Shown piece after piece: positions 49,537-58,411 of a DNA stretch of 64,000 nucleotides. Origin of the DNA: Spirosoma foliorum (GTDB lineage: Bacteria; Bacteroidota; Bacteroidia; Cytophagales; Spirosomataceae); NCBI RefSeq assembly GCF_014117325.1, contig NZ_CP059732.1, positions 124,001-188,000 on the forward strand, read 5' to 3'. Within the stretch, counting starts at the first letter, position 1. Each line of letters begins with the position of its first letter. Position numbers and translations under genes: made by a program. The notes under the pieces are model-generated. The model was not told the origin of the DNA, searched no databases, and was given only the letters and a program-made list of their open reading frames with translations.

Positions 49537-51456
49537 ATGGGAATTGCTTTACTTAATCAATCGCACACAGGAATTGTTCAACGGCTTTTGCGTAGCTTTT
49601 TGCTGATTATCTGTACTTTACAGACGTTAGTGACAAGCGCGCAAACGTCCTTGCAACTGCCATTTTTTGATGATTTTGCCACCCAGGCAGCTCGAGCTGG
49701 TTCTGAAGTTCCCGATCCTGCGCGCTGGGTACCGGGTAAGGGCGTATACATCAATAATACAATGGCGATCGATCAGCCTACTATCAATGTGGCAACATTT
49801 GATGGGCTTAAGGACAATGGACAGCCTTATGTTAGTAACGACCCGTTGAACCAGGGATACACCGATACGCTTCAATCGAAACCAATTAATCTGGCAGGCT
49901 TATCGGCAGCGAGTGGTGTATATCTCACTTTTTATTGGCAGGCCAAAGGGCTTGGGGAGTTACCCGATCCTGGCGATACACTGTCTACACCACAAGGAAG
50001 CCCCCCAATTCTTCTGCCCGGCGATTCCCTTTTACTCCAATTTAAGGATGTAAACGGTGTCTGGAAAACGGTGTGGGGAAAAGTGGGTGGCAATGCCGAT
50101 AGCACGTTTAACTGGGCGTCTGTTCAACTTACTGATGCTGCTTATTTCTATGATGGCTTCACGTTTCAGTTCTGCTCCTATGGTCGACGCTCCGGCCCAT
50201 TCGATACCTGGAATGTTGACTATGTTTATCTGGATAAAAACAGAAATCCCAGTAGTCCCTTTTTTAAATCGATGATCGACGTGGCCACTCAAAAGCTACT
50301 TACCCCACTTTTGAGACGCTATACGGCTATGCCGATGTCGCAGTATAAAGTAAACGGCGCTAGCGCAAAGGAGCTTGCCGATACGGTTCGATTTGTAATC
50401 AGAAACTTGATCGAAGCCCCTAACCCAATTTCGTCTCGCTTCAGAGTCCGTGATGAAATATCGGGGAGTGTATTACAGGATACCGTAACCGTTCCTATAT
50501 CCGTACTTGGTTTGCAGCAGAGAAATGTACATCCATACTTCAGGAACAAAGTTGATATTACAAAAGAAAAAGCGGTGTTACGCTACGAGCTAGATCTGGA
50601 AACGAGTGATGACCAGAATGTAATTTTTCAGCGTGATCCAAAGACGCTTCTGCGGAATGATACGATCTCAGCCGTAGCGGCCCTCGACAATTACTACGCC
50701 TACGATGATGGCGCCTGGGAGTATGCGCAGCAAATCAGGCAGCGCGAACAGATTGCCGTGCGTTTTATTCTGAACAAGCCCGATACCGTTGGGAGCGTTC
50801 GGGCGTGTATTGTTCCGTTTACGACGAATCAGAATGGGCAACCTTTTGTGCTTACGGTGTATGCGAATCAGAATGGTAAGCCAGGTATTGCCCTGTACCA
50901 ACAGTCGTTTTCGATGCAGTATCCTACCACGCGTAATGGATTCGTAGATTATAAATTTACCCGGGGTGTCATCGTAAAGGATACGTTTTACGTTGGATAC
51001 CAGCAAATTAGTAGTAGCGATACCACACTTTTGCGGTTAGGATTTGATAAGAATAGCCCGTTTGGTGAAAACATTTTCTACAACGGCGGAACGAACTGGG
51101 AGCAGAATTTGCAAAAAGCAGCTCCGGGTGCTACCGCTTCTGCCTTACAAGTGCAGGGCGCCTTTATGCTCAGGCCCGTAATGGGTGGGAAGCTGGCTGT
51201 TGTAACGGCCACCGAACCGGAAGCTGTGGTTCCCCTTCGAACGTATCCGAATCCAACAACGGGCGTTATTCAGTGGGACGACCCACGCTTAACTCGTATA
51301 GAGGTGTTAAATACGATGGGCAGGCTGGTGCATGCGCTTGAACCAGAACGCGGGCAGCAAACGTTAGACTTGAGTTATCTGCCCGATGGCCTGTATTTAA
51401 TTCGGCTTTTTGCCAAACAGCAGACAACCGTGCAAAAATTAATCATTCAACATTAA
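49537..51456 (+). CDS. large secreted protein with T9SS type A sorting domain
   Basis: 639 residues. Signal region FLLIICTLQTLVTSA-QT, then a beta-rich body with jelly-roll-like features (LQLPFFDDFATQ, GVYLTFYWQAKGLGELPDPG, YAYDDGAWEYAQQIRQREQI, VRFILNKPDTVGSVRACIVP). The last 75 residues (LRTYPNPTTGVIQWDD to VQKLIIQH) are a T9SS sorting domain. No catalytic motif recognised. It directly follows the PASTA gene and may be co-transcribed with it. Confidence 0.88.
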   Translation: MGIALLNQSHTGIVQRLLRSFLLIICTLQTLVTSAQTSLQLPFFDDFATQAARAGSEVPDPARWVPGKGVYINNTMAIDQPTINVATFDGLKDNGQPYVSNDPLNQGYTDTLQSKPINLAGLSAASGVYLTFYWQAKGLGELPDPGDTLSTPQGSPPILLPGDSLLLQFKDVNGVWKTVWGKVGGNADSTFNWASVQLTDAAYFYDGFTFQFCSYGRRSGPFDTWNVDYVYLDKNRNPSSPFFKSMIDVATQKLLTPLLRRYTAMPMSQYKVNGASAKELADTVRFVIRNLIEAPNPISSRFRVRDEISGSVLQDTVTVPISVLGLQQRNVHPYFRNKVDITKEKAVLRYELDLETSDDQNVIFQRDPKTLLRNDTISAVAALDNYYAYDDGAWEYAQQIRQREQIAVRFILNKPDTVGSVRACIVPFTTNQNGQPFVLTVYANQNGKPGIALYQQSFSMQYPTTRNGFVDYKFTRGVIVKDTFYVGYQQISSSDTTLLRLGFDKNSPFGENIFYNGGTNWEQNLQKAAPGATASALQVQGAFMLRPVMGGKLAVVTATEPEAVVPLRTYPNPTTGVIQWDDPRLTRIEVLNTMGRLVHALEPERGQQTLDLSYLPDGLYLIRLFAKQQTTVQKLIIQH

Positions 51457-51526
51457 ACCCGTCAATCGTTGTTACTTATCAACCTTCACTAGCTTACGAC
51501 TAACAACTATTGACTACTAATTAATC

Positions 51527-51820
51527 ATGGACATTACCGTACAGGAGTTAAAAGAACGACTCGACAAAGGAGAGAAGTTAAATCTGTTTGACGTTCGCGA
51601 ACCCGACGAATATGAGGACGACAACATTGGCGCAACGCTTATTCCGTTGGGCGATTTACCATATCGCTTAGATGAACTCGATGGTTTGCAGGATGAAGAA
51701 GTAATTGTGCATTGCCGGTCTGGAAAACGGAGTGGTATGGCACAACAGATTCTGGAACAGAATGGCTTTAATAATGTTCGCAATGTAATTGGCGGAATGC
51801 TGGCCTACCGAGCACAGTAA
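51527..51820 (+). CDS. single-domain rhodanese-like protein
   Basis: 97 residues, cytoplasmic. Rhodanese fold with LFDVREPDEYEDDNIGATLI and the active-site loop VHCRSGKRSGMAQQILEQNG (catalytic Cys in HCRSGKRSG). Family role: sulfur transfer through a Cys persulfide; the partner is unknown. Ends at a 28-bp inverted repeat shared with miaA on the other strand. Confidence 0.92.
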   Translation: MDITVQELKERLDKGEKLNLFDVREPDEYEDDNIGATLIPLGDLPYRLDELDGLQDEEVIVHCRSGKRSGMAQQILEQNGFNNVRNVIGGMLAYRAQ

Positions 51821-51826
51821 GATAAG

Positions 51827-51886
51827 TATGTATGATGTAGGATATATGATGTCTCTCAAGACATCATATATCCTACATCATACATA
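51827..51886. repeat. perfect 28-bp inverted repeat between convergent rhodanese and miaA genes
   Basis: Arms 51827-51854 and 51859-51886 are exact reverse complements with a 4-base loop. The right arm includes the last codons and stop of miaA. Likely bidirectional terminator; the arm is itself repetitive (TATGTATGATGTAGGATATA). Confidence 0.88.
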
Positions 51887-52762
51887 GCTAAGTATTTCTT
51901 TCTCATCACTAGGGCTAACCCATTGATAATTTCCCTGATTACGGAACCAGGTTAGCTGTCGTTTGGCATAACGCCGAGAGTTGCGTTTCAGCAGGCGGAC
52001 CATCTCCTCGTAATCATATTGGCCGTCCAGATACGGGAAAACTTCCTGATAGCCAACGGTCTGAAGCGCCGGTAAATGGCGATAAGGTACAAGGGAGGCT
52101 ACTTCATCAATCAGACCTGCCGCAAGCATAGCGTCCATTCGGGTATCAATTCGCGTATACAACTCTTCACGTGGCCGCTCAAGGGCAATCAGTACGGATC
52201 GGAAAGGCCGTTCGGTAGGTTGTTGCCGACGAAATGACGAATAAGGTAGCCCAGTTGTTAAGCAAACTTCAAGCGCCCGTGTCACGCGAATTGGATTCTG
52301 TAAATCTGCCGTTTGGGCATATACGGGGTCAAGTTCTCGTAATTCTTCCTGTAGTACAGCTAATCCTTCCTGTTGTAGTCGATTGAATAAATGTTCGCGA
52401 AGGGCGGGTTCGACAGACGGAATATCATCAAGGCCAAAGCAAACAGCATTGATATACAGACCTGTACCTCCCGATAAAATAACGACGTCTGTTTCCTGAA
52501 ATAATTCGTTTAGCAAAGCAAGGCATTCGCGTTCGTACCGTCCGGCATTAACCGGATCGACAATGGAATGCGAATTGATGAAATGATGGCGTACTCCGCC
52601 CATCTCTTCAGGAGTGGGTTTTGCGGTACCAATGCTGAGCTCACGGTAGAGTTGCCTGGAATCAGCCGAAACCACATCGGTCTGAAGGGTCTTAGCCAAT
52701 TGAACACATAAAGCGGTTTTACCAACAGCTGTAGGGCCAGCTATAACGAGCAGTGTTTTCAA
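51878..52762 (-). CDS. miaA: tRNA dimethylallyltransferase
   Basis: 294 residues. Adds a dimethylallyl group to A37 of tRNAs reading UNN codons. P-loop AGPTAVGKTALCVQLAK, then VVSADSRQLYRELSIGTAKP, VILSGGTGLYINAVCFGLDD, PIRVTRALEVCLTTGLPYSS and QTVGYQEVFPYLDGQYDYEE; the end (RNSRRYAKRQLTWFRNQGNY) is the tRNA-binding tail. Complete. Confidence 0.95.
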   Translation of the reverse strand: MKTLLVIAGPTAVGKTALCVQLAKTLQTDVVSADSRQLYRELSIGTAKPTPEEMGGVRHHFINSHSIVDPVNAGRYERECLALLNELFQETDVVILSGGTGLYINAVCFGLDDIPSVEPALREHLFNRLQQEGLAVLQEELRELDPVYAQTADLQNPIRVTRALEVCLTTGLPYSSFRRQQPTERPFRSVLIALERPREELYTRIDTRMDAMLAAGLIDEVASLVPYRHLPALQTVGYQEVFPYLDGQYDYEEMVRLLKRNSRRYAKRQLTWFRNQGNYQWVSPSDEKEILSYV

Positions 52763-53194
52763 ACGTTGTCCAGATTAGAAATCCGGCAAAATTACGTTAC
52801 GCTGGTTGTCTTCGAAAGCGTGGCCCACTCCCTCATTTTTTTAGGAAAAAAATCCATTTAGTATTCTCATTCGTTAATAGCTATACGTGAGAATATTATT
52901 TAGGCAACTTGTGTCGGCGAATCTGAGCTAAACGGCTACTTCCAGGCCTCTTTTTATCGGTTGGTCAGATGGTAAAATTTAGGGGCTAAAACGATAGTAT
53001 CATCTGAGTGAGGAACCGATATCTTTATCGATTGTAACTCACACTTGATAAGCGTTAAGTAGCGCCGGATTAAACCTATTTCGGTTTGGATTTTCCACGT
53101 GGTTATCCTGATTGATTAGCAGATAGTTACACAAACTATTTTTATTTGTATTGCTGCTAAAAACAGTTTGTGTTATAGATTAATTACAAATATC
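52763..53194. other. intergenic region between miaA and the HxlR regulator
   Basis: About 430 A/T-rich bases with no credible gene. It must hold the miaA promoter on one side and the HxlR promoter on the other. No strong hairpin seen. Confidence 0.45.
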
Positions 53195-53202
53195 TATATT
53201 TG
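53195..53202 (+). promoter_or_regulatory. -7 promoter element (TATATTTG) of the HxlR gene
   Basis: Exact TAnnTTTG match, with TTTG at 53167-53170 upstream (24-base spacer, slightly long). It supports a start codon at 53270 rather than at 53168, which lies before the promoter. Confidence 0.55.
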
Positions 53203-53269
53203 CTCATATTGTTGCAAGTGCCTTTTAATCAACGCTTTACCTACCAAAAGGTTAGTGAAAAAACCTCTC

Positions 53270-53608
53270 ATGAATAAACAATTGACTACTCAAAAAAACA
53301 TTGATGCTACCCAATTAGCGCTGAAAAAAACCTTAGATATTATTTGCGGAAAATGGCGATTGTACATCATTTATCAATTAGGTACAGAAGCTCGCCGATA
53401 TGGTGAATTACGACGAATGATTCCTGATGTGAGTGAAAAAGTTTTGATTCAGGAACTGAAGGCATTGGTTAGTCTGGGCGTAATTGAAAAGAAGGCGTTT
53501 AATGAAGTACCTCCTCGTGTTGAATATAGCCTGACCGCAAAAGGCCAAAAAGTTTTACCAACACTGTTGGACCTGACATCAATTGGCGAAACTTTTCTGG
53601 AGCCTTAG
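53270..53608 (+). CDS. HxlR-family transcriptional regulator
   Basis: 112 residues from ATG 53270 (MNKQLTTQKNIDATQLALKK). Winged helix typical of HxlR: LDIICGKWRLYIIYQLGTEA, RRYGELRRMIPDVSEKVLIQ, ELKALVSLGVIEKKAFNEVP, PRVEYSLTAKGQKVLPTL. The one Cys before GKW is the redox-sensitive position in several family members, so it may sense aldehydes or oxidants. Next gene downstream is the PliI-like protein, 59 bases later. Confidence 0.92.
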   Translation: MNKQLTTQKNIDATQLALKKTLDIICGKWRLYIIYQLGTEARRYGELRRMIPDVSEKVLIQELKALVSLGVIEKKAFNEVPPRVEYSLTAKGQKVLPTLLDLTSIGETFLEP

Positions 53609-53667
53609 TTAAATCAACTTTTTTCGACTTCGTGTCGTTGATGATAAACACACGGCAATTGGAGTCA

Positions 53668-54303
53668 ATGAATAGTAAGCTATGTTGTTTTTTAGTGATC
53701 GTCCTGGGTTTGACCCAATTGGCTGGTAAACACCTGGCTGTGGACAATCAGCAACATACTGATAAGACGGTAGTTACAACTCAACAAGCACAGCTCTTAT
53801 TATCTGGCAATTCTGGTCATTGGGCTCCTTCCTATACGAAGACATTACAATTCAATGTATACAATTTCAACGTAACCGCGGCCGATAGCGGGCGTGTGCG
53901 CGATGTGATTGTGAAAGCGTATAGGGGGGAGTTGCTCTTAACGAACTTTCGAGTTCGGGTTGATGGCGCTGTTGTTGGAGCCGAAGTTGCAGACTTAGAT
54001 AATAACCGATTTCCTGAGCTATATGTGTATAGTGCCAGTGATGGCAGTGGCTCATTTGGTCGCGTTTATGCCTGGCAATTCCTACCCGAACGAAAAGCGG
54101 ATGTTATCGTACCGAACTGGCGTGCGGCATCGGTTGAGGGCTATATGGGGCACGATAGCCTATGGGTTGAACGAGATATTCTTTGTCGAAAATACCCCAT
54201 TTACCAATCGGGCGATGCAAACGCAGAACCCTCTGGCGGTTATAAAATGGCTCGCTACCGACTTAAGCCTGTCAACACGAGCTTTGCACTCGTAGCCGAA
54301 TAA
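53668..54303 (+). CDS. PliI-like periplasmic inhibitor of I-type lysozyme
   Basis: 211 residues from ATG 53668 (MNSKLCCFLVIVLGLTQLAG, signal peptide); ATG 53641 is also possible. The C-terminal half matches the PliI fold as I know it: VVGAEVADLDNNRFPELYVY, SASDGSGSFGRVYAWQFLPE, GYMGHDSLWVERDILCRKYP, IYQSGDANAEPSGGYKMARY. Family members block invertebrate-type lysozyme and so protect the cell wall from animal or phage lysozymes. Separate from the HxlR gene by a short gap. Confidence 0.82.
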   Translation: MNSKLCCFLVIVLGLTQLAGKHLAVDNQQHTDKTVVTTQQAQLLLSGNSGHWAPSYTKTLQFNVYNFNVTAADSGRVRDVIVKAYRGELLLTNFRVRVDGAVVGAEVADLDNNRFPELYVYSASDGSGSFGRVYAWQFLPERKADVIVPNWRAASVEGYMGHDSLWVERDILCRKYPIYQSGDANAEPSGGYKMARYRLKPVNTSFALVAE

Positions 54304-54319
54304 AAAATGTACCCATTGG

Positions 54320-54360
54320 CTTCAGTCTGTGTATAAATCCAACTTATACACGGACTGAAG
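54320..54360. terminator. bidirectional hairpin terminator
   Basis: CTTCAGTCTGTGTATAA (54320-54336) pairs with TTATACACGGACTGAAG (54344-54360) with one G-U pair. It lies between the convergent PliI-like and beta-barrel genes. Confidence 0.8.
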
Positions 54361-54371
54361 TCATGATACTC

Positions 54372-55169
54372 CTAAAATACTTTGAAGCCGAGCGAGAGGG
54401 TTGCTATGCCCAGGAACCCCTTGATACCCGTGTCTTTATATACACCACCAACGGGAGCGGCATAGCGTAGGTCAACATCTAAGAAAGGGACGGGCGTATA
54501 ACCTACACCGACTTCCAACGCGTACGTAAAATCTTTTACTTCTAAATTCTGCGCTTCGTACTTATTCAGCAGATTTGTTGTGCCTGTACTGGCCGGAATA
54601 TCCGTTTTAGGGAAAGATACGCTTGAGTTGGCATTAATGGCCCCTGACGTAGTTCGGGTGGCGGTGGCTTTCTGAACAAAAATAAAGTTGGGCCCAGCAT
54701 AGCCTCGGAGTTTCCCGCCCATCCAGCGTTTACCGATCAGTACGGGAACATCAACCGCCTGCAATACCGACTCTGATACAACATTCAGCGTTGCATTGAG
54801 TATTCCTGGTTGAACAGTGATGGGGAGAGCATTGGCTAAAGTAGAGCTAGCGTTTACATCAATGGTAAGAGCGCCAACCTGTTTCAGTACGAATCGATTG
54901 TACGTGACTTCAGCCTGAATAAAAAAGGTGTTGAAGTTTTTCCGTGCCCACAAGCCACCTGAATAGCCGTAGCCGATACCATTATTTTTATTTTCCAGGT
55001 TAGGAACTTGAACGCTCCCCACCGTTTGGCCAGGAATGGTCGTATAGCCGTGGGTAAACGTGGCTCCGCCTTTGATACCAAATTCAAGAGATCGAACGGT
55101 ATTCTGAGCAAAGGCTGCCGACGCACTCACCAGAAGTAGCGTGGCCAATGAAAGTTGACGTAGTTTCAT
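54372..55169 (-). CDS. PorT-type outer-membrane beta-barrel protein
   Basis: 265 residues. Signal peptide MKLRQLSLATLLLVSASAAF-AQ, then barrel strands of the outer_membrane_beta-barrel (PorT-like) type: LEFGIKGGATFTHGYTTI, GIGYGYSGGLWARKNFNTFF, IQAEVTYNRFVLKQVGAL, LRGYAGPNFIFVQKATAT, FTYALEVGVGYTPVPFLDVD, LSLGFKVF at the end. No enzyme motif. It follows the SGNH lipoprotein gene by 8 bases, so the two are one transcript. Confidence 0.88.
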   Translation of the reverse strand: MKLRQLSLATLLLVSASAAFAQNTVRSLEFGIKGGATFTHGYTTIPGQTVGSVQVPNLENKNNGIGYGYSGGLWARKNFNTFFIQAEVTYNRFVLKQVGALTIDVNASSTLANALPITVQPGILNATLNVVSESVLQAVDVPVLIGKRWMGGKLRGYAGPNFIFVQKATATRTTSGAINANSSVSFPKTDIPASTGTTNLLNKYEAQNLEVKDFTYALEVGVGYTPVPFLDVDLRYAAPVGGVYKDTGIKGFLGIATLSLGFKVF

Positions 55170-55177
55170 GAGTGAGT

Positions 55178-56524
55178 TTATTGTTGCAACAGTACACGAC
55201 GATAGTTGGCTGGATTAACCTGTGGAACCGTCGAACCGTATTTTGTATTGATTCCTTTAATGATTTCGTTGGCCATAAGTGCATACCCGGCAGGGGTTAA
55301 GTGAATGCCATCGAGACTAAATACGCCCCCCTGAATAAAGCTGGAACTGTAGCTGATGCCGTTTTGGGTAAAACCGGTTGCTGCCTGACTTAACACCGTG
55401 TTTGGATCAACATAGGCGGCACCTTTGGCGTCTGCCTGGGCTTTCATGATGCCGTTGTAAGTAGTAATCGCCGTGTTTAGAGCCGTTACCTCATCGGCAT
55501 CCAGTACATACTGGGTAGGTAATGGATTGCTGGCGCTAAGACCATAAGGGCCAGTTTTTGTTCCAACCGCTGTACTTCCAATTTTAGCGTACTCCAGAGC
55601 GTTTGGAATCATCAGCAAATCGCCAGTCTTCGTAGCGCGAACACCCTGGGCTGTTTGGATCACTAAAGCTGTAATCGCTGGTGTAGGGTTATTAAGCACT
55701 AAGTTGATTTGTGCCACTGCCAAAGATACCGTTACCGTTGAAAAATATGGCGTTATGATAATGTTGGGAATGCCCATAACAACGCCTTTACGACCACCTT
55801 CGGCTAATTTGTTCATTGCAGCCGTGAAATTTGTGGTGAACAGGTCAACAGGCGTAAGGGGCGTAACACCACCACTTGTTGCATAACCAAGCGCATCGTT
55901 GTTCCCTAACCAGCAGGAATAGAACGTAGCCCCGCTCAGGTTATCACTCATATACTGGAAGTAGGTAGTTGCTGGATTCGCTACTAATCGTTCGAAATAT
56001 TGATTCCCTTGTGTGGACCCATAACCAACTGTCAATATATCCGATACCCGTATACCCGGAACCCCTAAATTCTGATTCGCATCTGTGAATTTGGTTAATA
56101 AAGGGGACCCGCCTGCTGTATTTCCCCCCCGTGCGGCACCGGGTGCTACCTGCGCAATAGACGTGATCAGGGTAGTTGGATCAGCCAAGGAGGGCACGCG
56201 AATAAGTTTCAGATAACCAGAACCGGCTGCCTGAGCTTCGGTGAAGAGCGGTTGCACAAAACTGCCGCCACCAACAGTTGTAAACTGACCTGCCAGAATG
56301 CTAGGGTACGAATTAAGCTGGCTGTCACGATAAAGACCGCCATCGGCATAACCAGCTGTTAGTGAGTTACCCACGGCCACATACTTTGTGAAGTCGGCAC
56401 TGCCTTTGGTTGGGGTCGGCGTTACAACACCGGCATTCGGATCAATGTCATTATTCGTGCAGGCAGTTAGCCCAACCACTGTGGTCAGCACTAATCCCCA
56501 CCGAAACCTATTCTTGACTTTCAT
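55178..56524 (-). CDS. SGNH/GDSL-family hydrolase lipoprotein
   Basis: 448 residues. Signal MKVKNRFRWGLVLTTVVGLT with lipobox LTAC. Catalytic blocks: KYVAVGNSLTAGYADGGLY (nucleophile Ser in GNSLTAG, block I), GATFYSCWLGNNDALGYAT (block III GNND) and FSLDGIHLTPAGYALMANEI (block V DxxH). An active esterase or lipase is expected at the cell surface or periplasm; the substrate is unknown. The next gene is a beta-barrel, a pairing common in Bacteroidota (surface hydrolase and barrel). Confidence 0.9.
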   Translation of the reverse strand: MKVKNRFRWGLVLTTVVGLTACTNNDIDPNAGVVTPTPTKGSADFTKYVAVGNSLTAGYADGGLYRDSQLNSYPSILAGQFTTVGGGSFVQPLFTEAQAAGSGYLKLIRVPSLADPTTLITSIAQVAPGAARGGNTAGGSPLLTKFTDANQNLGVPGIRVSDILTVGYGSTQGNQYFERLVANPATTYFQYMSDNLSGATFYSCWLGNNDALGYATSGGVTPLTPVDLFTTNFTAAMNKLAEGGRKGVVMGIPNIIITPYFSTVTVSLAVAQINLVLNNPTPAITALVIQTAQGVRATKTGDLLMIPNALEYAKIGSTAVGTKTGPYGLSASNPLPTQYVLDADEVTALNTAITTYNGIMKAQADAKGAAYVDPNTVLSQAATGFTQNGISYSSSFIQGGVFSLDGIHLTPAGYALMANEIIKGINTKYGSTVPQVNPANYRRVLLQQ

Positions 56525-56739
56525 TAGCGTATATAGGTTGGTTGAAAGAAAGATAAAATTGTAAAAAAAGAACGCAAAAGTAGTGGCTTTCTGTTACCCC
56601 ACGCCCATTTAATCGTCAAATCGTTACCAGAAGGCGAGAGGCTCTTAAACAAACCTTAAACCCAATCTGTTGTTTGTCACGAATGAGTTGGCGTTATTGC
56701 CGATCATTATACATGTTTCATTAAAACTATACTAAGCCA

Positions 56740-57207
56740 ATGGGTCTGTTATCATTTTTTAAGGGAGTAGGCGAAAAGATTTTTCACAAAGATGAGGTGG
56801 TTCCACAACCAGCAGAAGCTGAAAAAGTTGAACCCGTTCGCGCTCAGGCTCTGCTTGACCACGTAAAGCAGCTGGGACTTGCTTACAATAGCTTGACGGT
56901 TAAAACAAAAGGAGATACCGTCACCATAACAGGTTCTGTAAAAACGCAGGAAGATTCTGAGAAGATCGCGCTGGCCGTTGGTAACGTTGAAGGCGTATCG
57001 GCTGTTGATAACCAACTGGTTGTTGATGCACCCGCTCCAGAAGGTAAATTCTATACAGTAAAATCGGGCGATTCACTGTCGAAAATCGCCAAAGAAGTAT
57101 ATGGCGATCCGATGAAATACGGCATTATTTTCGAAGCGAATAAGCCAATGCTGAAAGATCCTGATCTGATCTATCCTGATCAGGTATTACGGATTCCGCA
57201 ATTATAG
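56740..57207 (+). CDS. kbp: BON-LysM potassium-binding-type protein (Kbp-like)
   Basis: 155 residues, cytoplasmic. It matches the E. coli K+-binding protein Kbp (YgaU) in length and order: MGLLSFFKGVGEKIFHKDE start, a BON domain (about 32-100; VKTKGDTVTITGSVKTQED, IALAVGNVEGVSAVDNQLVV) and a LysM domain (about 105-155; FYTVKSGDSLSKIAKEVYGD, YGIIFEANKPMLKDPDLIYP, DQVLRIPQL). Kbp binds K+ and supports growth at high potassium. The identification is by motif agreement with the known protein. Confidence 0.88.
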   Translation: MGLLSFFKGVGEKIFHKDEVVPQPAEAEKVEPVRAQALLDHVKQLGLAYNSLTVKTKGDTVTITGSVKTQEDSEKIALAVGNVEGVSAVDNQLVVDAPAPEGKFYTVKSGDSLSKIAKEVYGDPMKYGIIFEANKPMLKDPDLIYPDQVLRIPQL

Positions 57208-57224
57208 AAGTATAGAGTTATAAA

Positions 57225-57293
57225 GTAATAGGGTTATTGAGTTATAAAGTTTTAGGGCTTCAAGTCCACTTTATAACTCAATAACCCTATTAC
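57225..57293. repeat. perfect 26-bp inverted repeat after kbp
   Basis: Arms 57225-57250 and 57268-57293 are exact reverse complements with a 17-base loop. The left part also carries a direct repeat (GAGTTATAAAGT twice). Co-oriented genes on both sides, so it would end the kbp transcript or attenuate read-through into DUF937. Confidence 0.85.
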
Positions 57294-57357
57294 GTTTGTT
57301 GGCCATAACATTTGGCCCCAGGAACGGTTCTATTGGTCTCAACTCAACGAAGAACTC

Positions 57358-58269
57358 ATGGCCGTTCATTTATTGTCATATCTGAAAGAACAGTTCACCC
57401 CAGCCGTAGTCGATCAATTGGGGAGTGAACTAAGCGAATCATCGGCTAGCACGCTTAAAGCGATTAATGGCGTGCTACCAACTCTCTTAGGAGGACTCAC
57501 ACGGCATATTCAGGCCACAGGTGGAAGTTCATCCATTATTTCGTTCCTGGATAAAGAGGATTATGGAAAAACACCCCTCAATGTGAGCCAGTCGATTAGT
57601 GAACATATCATTAATGCGAATACAACGGCTAACAGTCGTGATTTCCTGGATCATATTTTTGACGATAAGCTTCCTCGCGTTATTGAACTCATTAGTATAT
57701 ACAGTGGTACGAAACCGCAATCGGTGCACACGATTCTGACTCAGGCAGGCATAATACTAATGGGCGTTTTAGGCCGTCAGGAGCAGGAAAAAGGACTGAG
57801 TGCCGAAAATCTGCAAACGCTGCTATTGGGGCAGGCTACCGAATTCAAACAGGCATTACCGAGTGGACTTGACGGAATTGGGAGCCTTTTAGGTTTCAAC
57901 GATCTGGTTACCCCTACAGGGCCACAAACTGAGGTTCAAGGGACTGATAATCTTAGTGGAACGATTATCAATCCGAACATTCCTAAAAGCACCGAAGGTG
58001 AAAGGCGACATGAAAATGTGCGCTGGCTCCGTTGGGCACTAATTGCCATTGCCTTACTGGTCGGTTTTATGTTTGTACAGCAATGCCGCGAAAACCAGAA
58101 CAGTGTCGATGGCATCAGCACGGACTCCACAGCCCGTGTCGAATCCGATGCGGTTGAAGACACATCGGCGGCTACCAAGGCAAGCATACGGCAAGCTCAC
58201 GGACAAGTATCAGACTCAACAGTACCCGGTCCGCTTGGTATTCGTGATTCCACGAAGATGAAGCGGTAA
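57358..58269 (+). CDS. DUF937 domain-containing membrane protein
   Basis: 303 residues. N-terminal helical DUF937 (residues 1-180; LLSYLKEQFTPAVVDQLGSE, AINGVLPTLLGGLTRHIQAT, QALPSGLDGIGSLLGFNDL), a linker and a membrane helix (LRWALIAIALLVGFMFVQQC, about 226-245), then a Ser/Asp-rich tail. In some relatives an OmpA or similar domain follows the helix; here there is none. Function not known. Confidence 0.85.
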   Translation: MAVHLLSYLKEQFTPAVVDQLGSELSESSASTLKAINGVLPTLLGGLTRHIQATGGSSSIISFLDKEDYGKTPLNVSQSISEHIINANTTANSRDFLDHIFDDKLPRVIELISIYSGTKPQSVHTILTQAGIILMGVLGRQEQEKGLSAENLQTLLLGQATEFKQALPSGLDGIGSLLGFNDLVTPTGPQTEVQGTDNLSGTIINPNIPKSTEGERRHENVRWLRWALIAIALLVGFMFVQQCRENQNSVDGISTDSTARVESDAVEDTSAATKASIRQAHGQVSDSTVPGPLGIRDSTKMKR

Positions 58270-58411
58270 GAAGTATGGACGCAAGATACGTCCATCACTA
58301 CGCCAAAAAAGTAAGTTAATCTGTCAATAGGTTGGTCGGTAAGTGCGCCGGGATTGGTTAACTTGCCGATCAATTTGCCGCTGTGGCAGTTCGCTAACTT
58401 GTTTATCTTTT

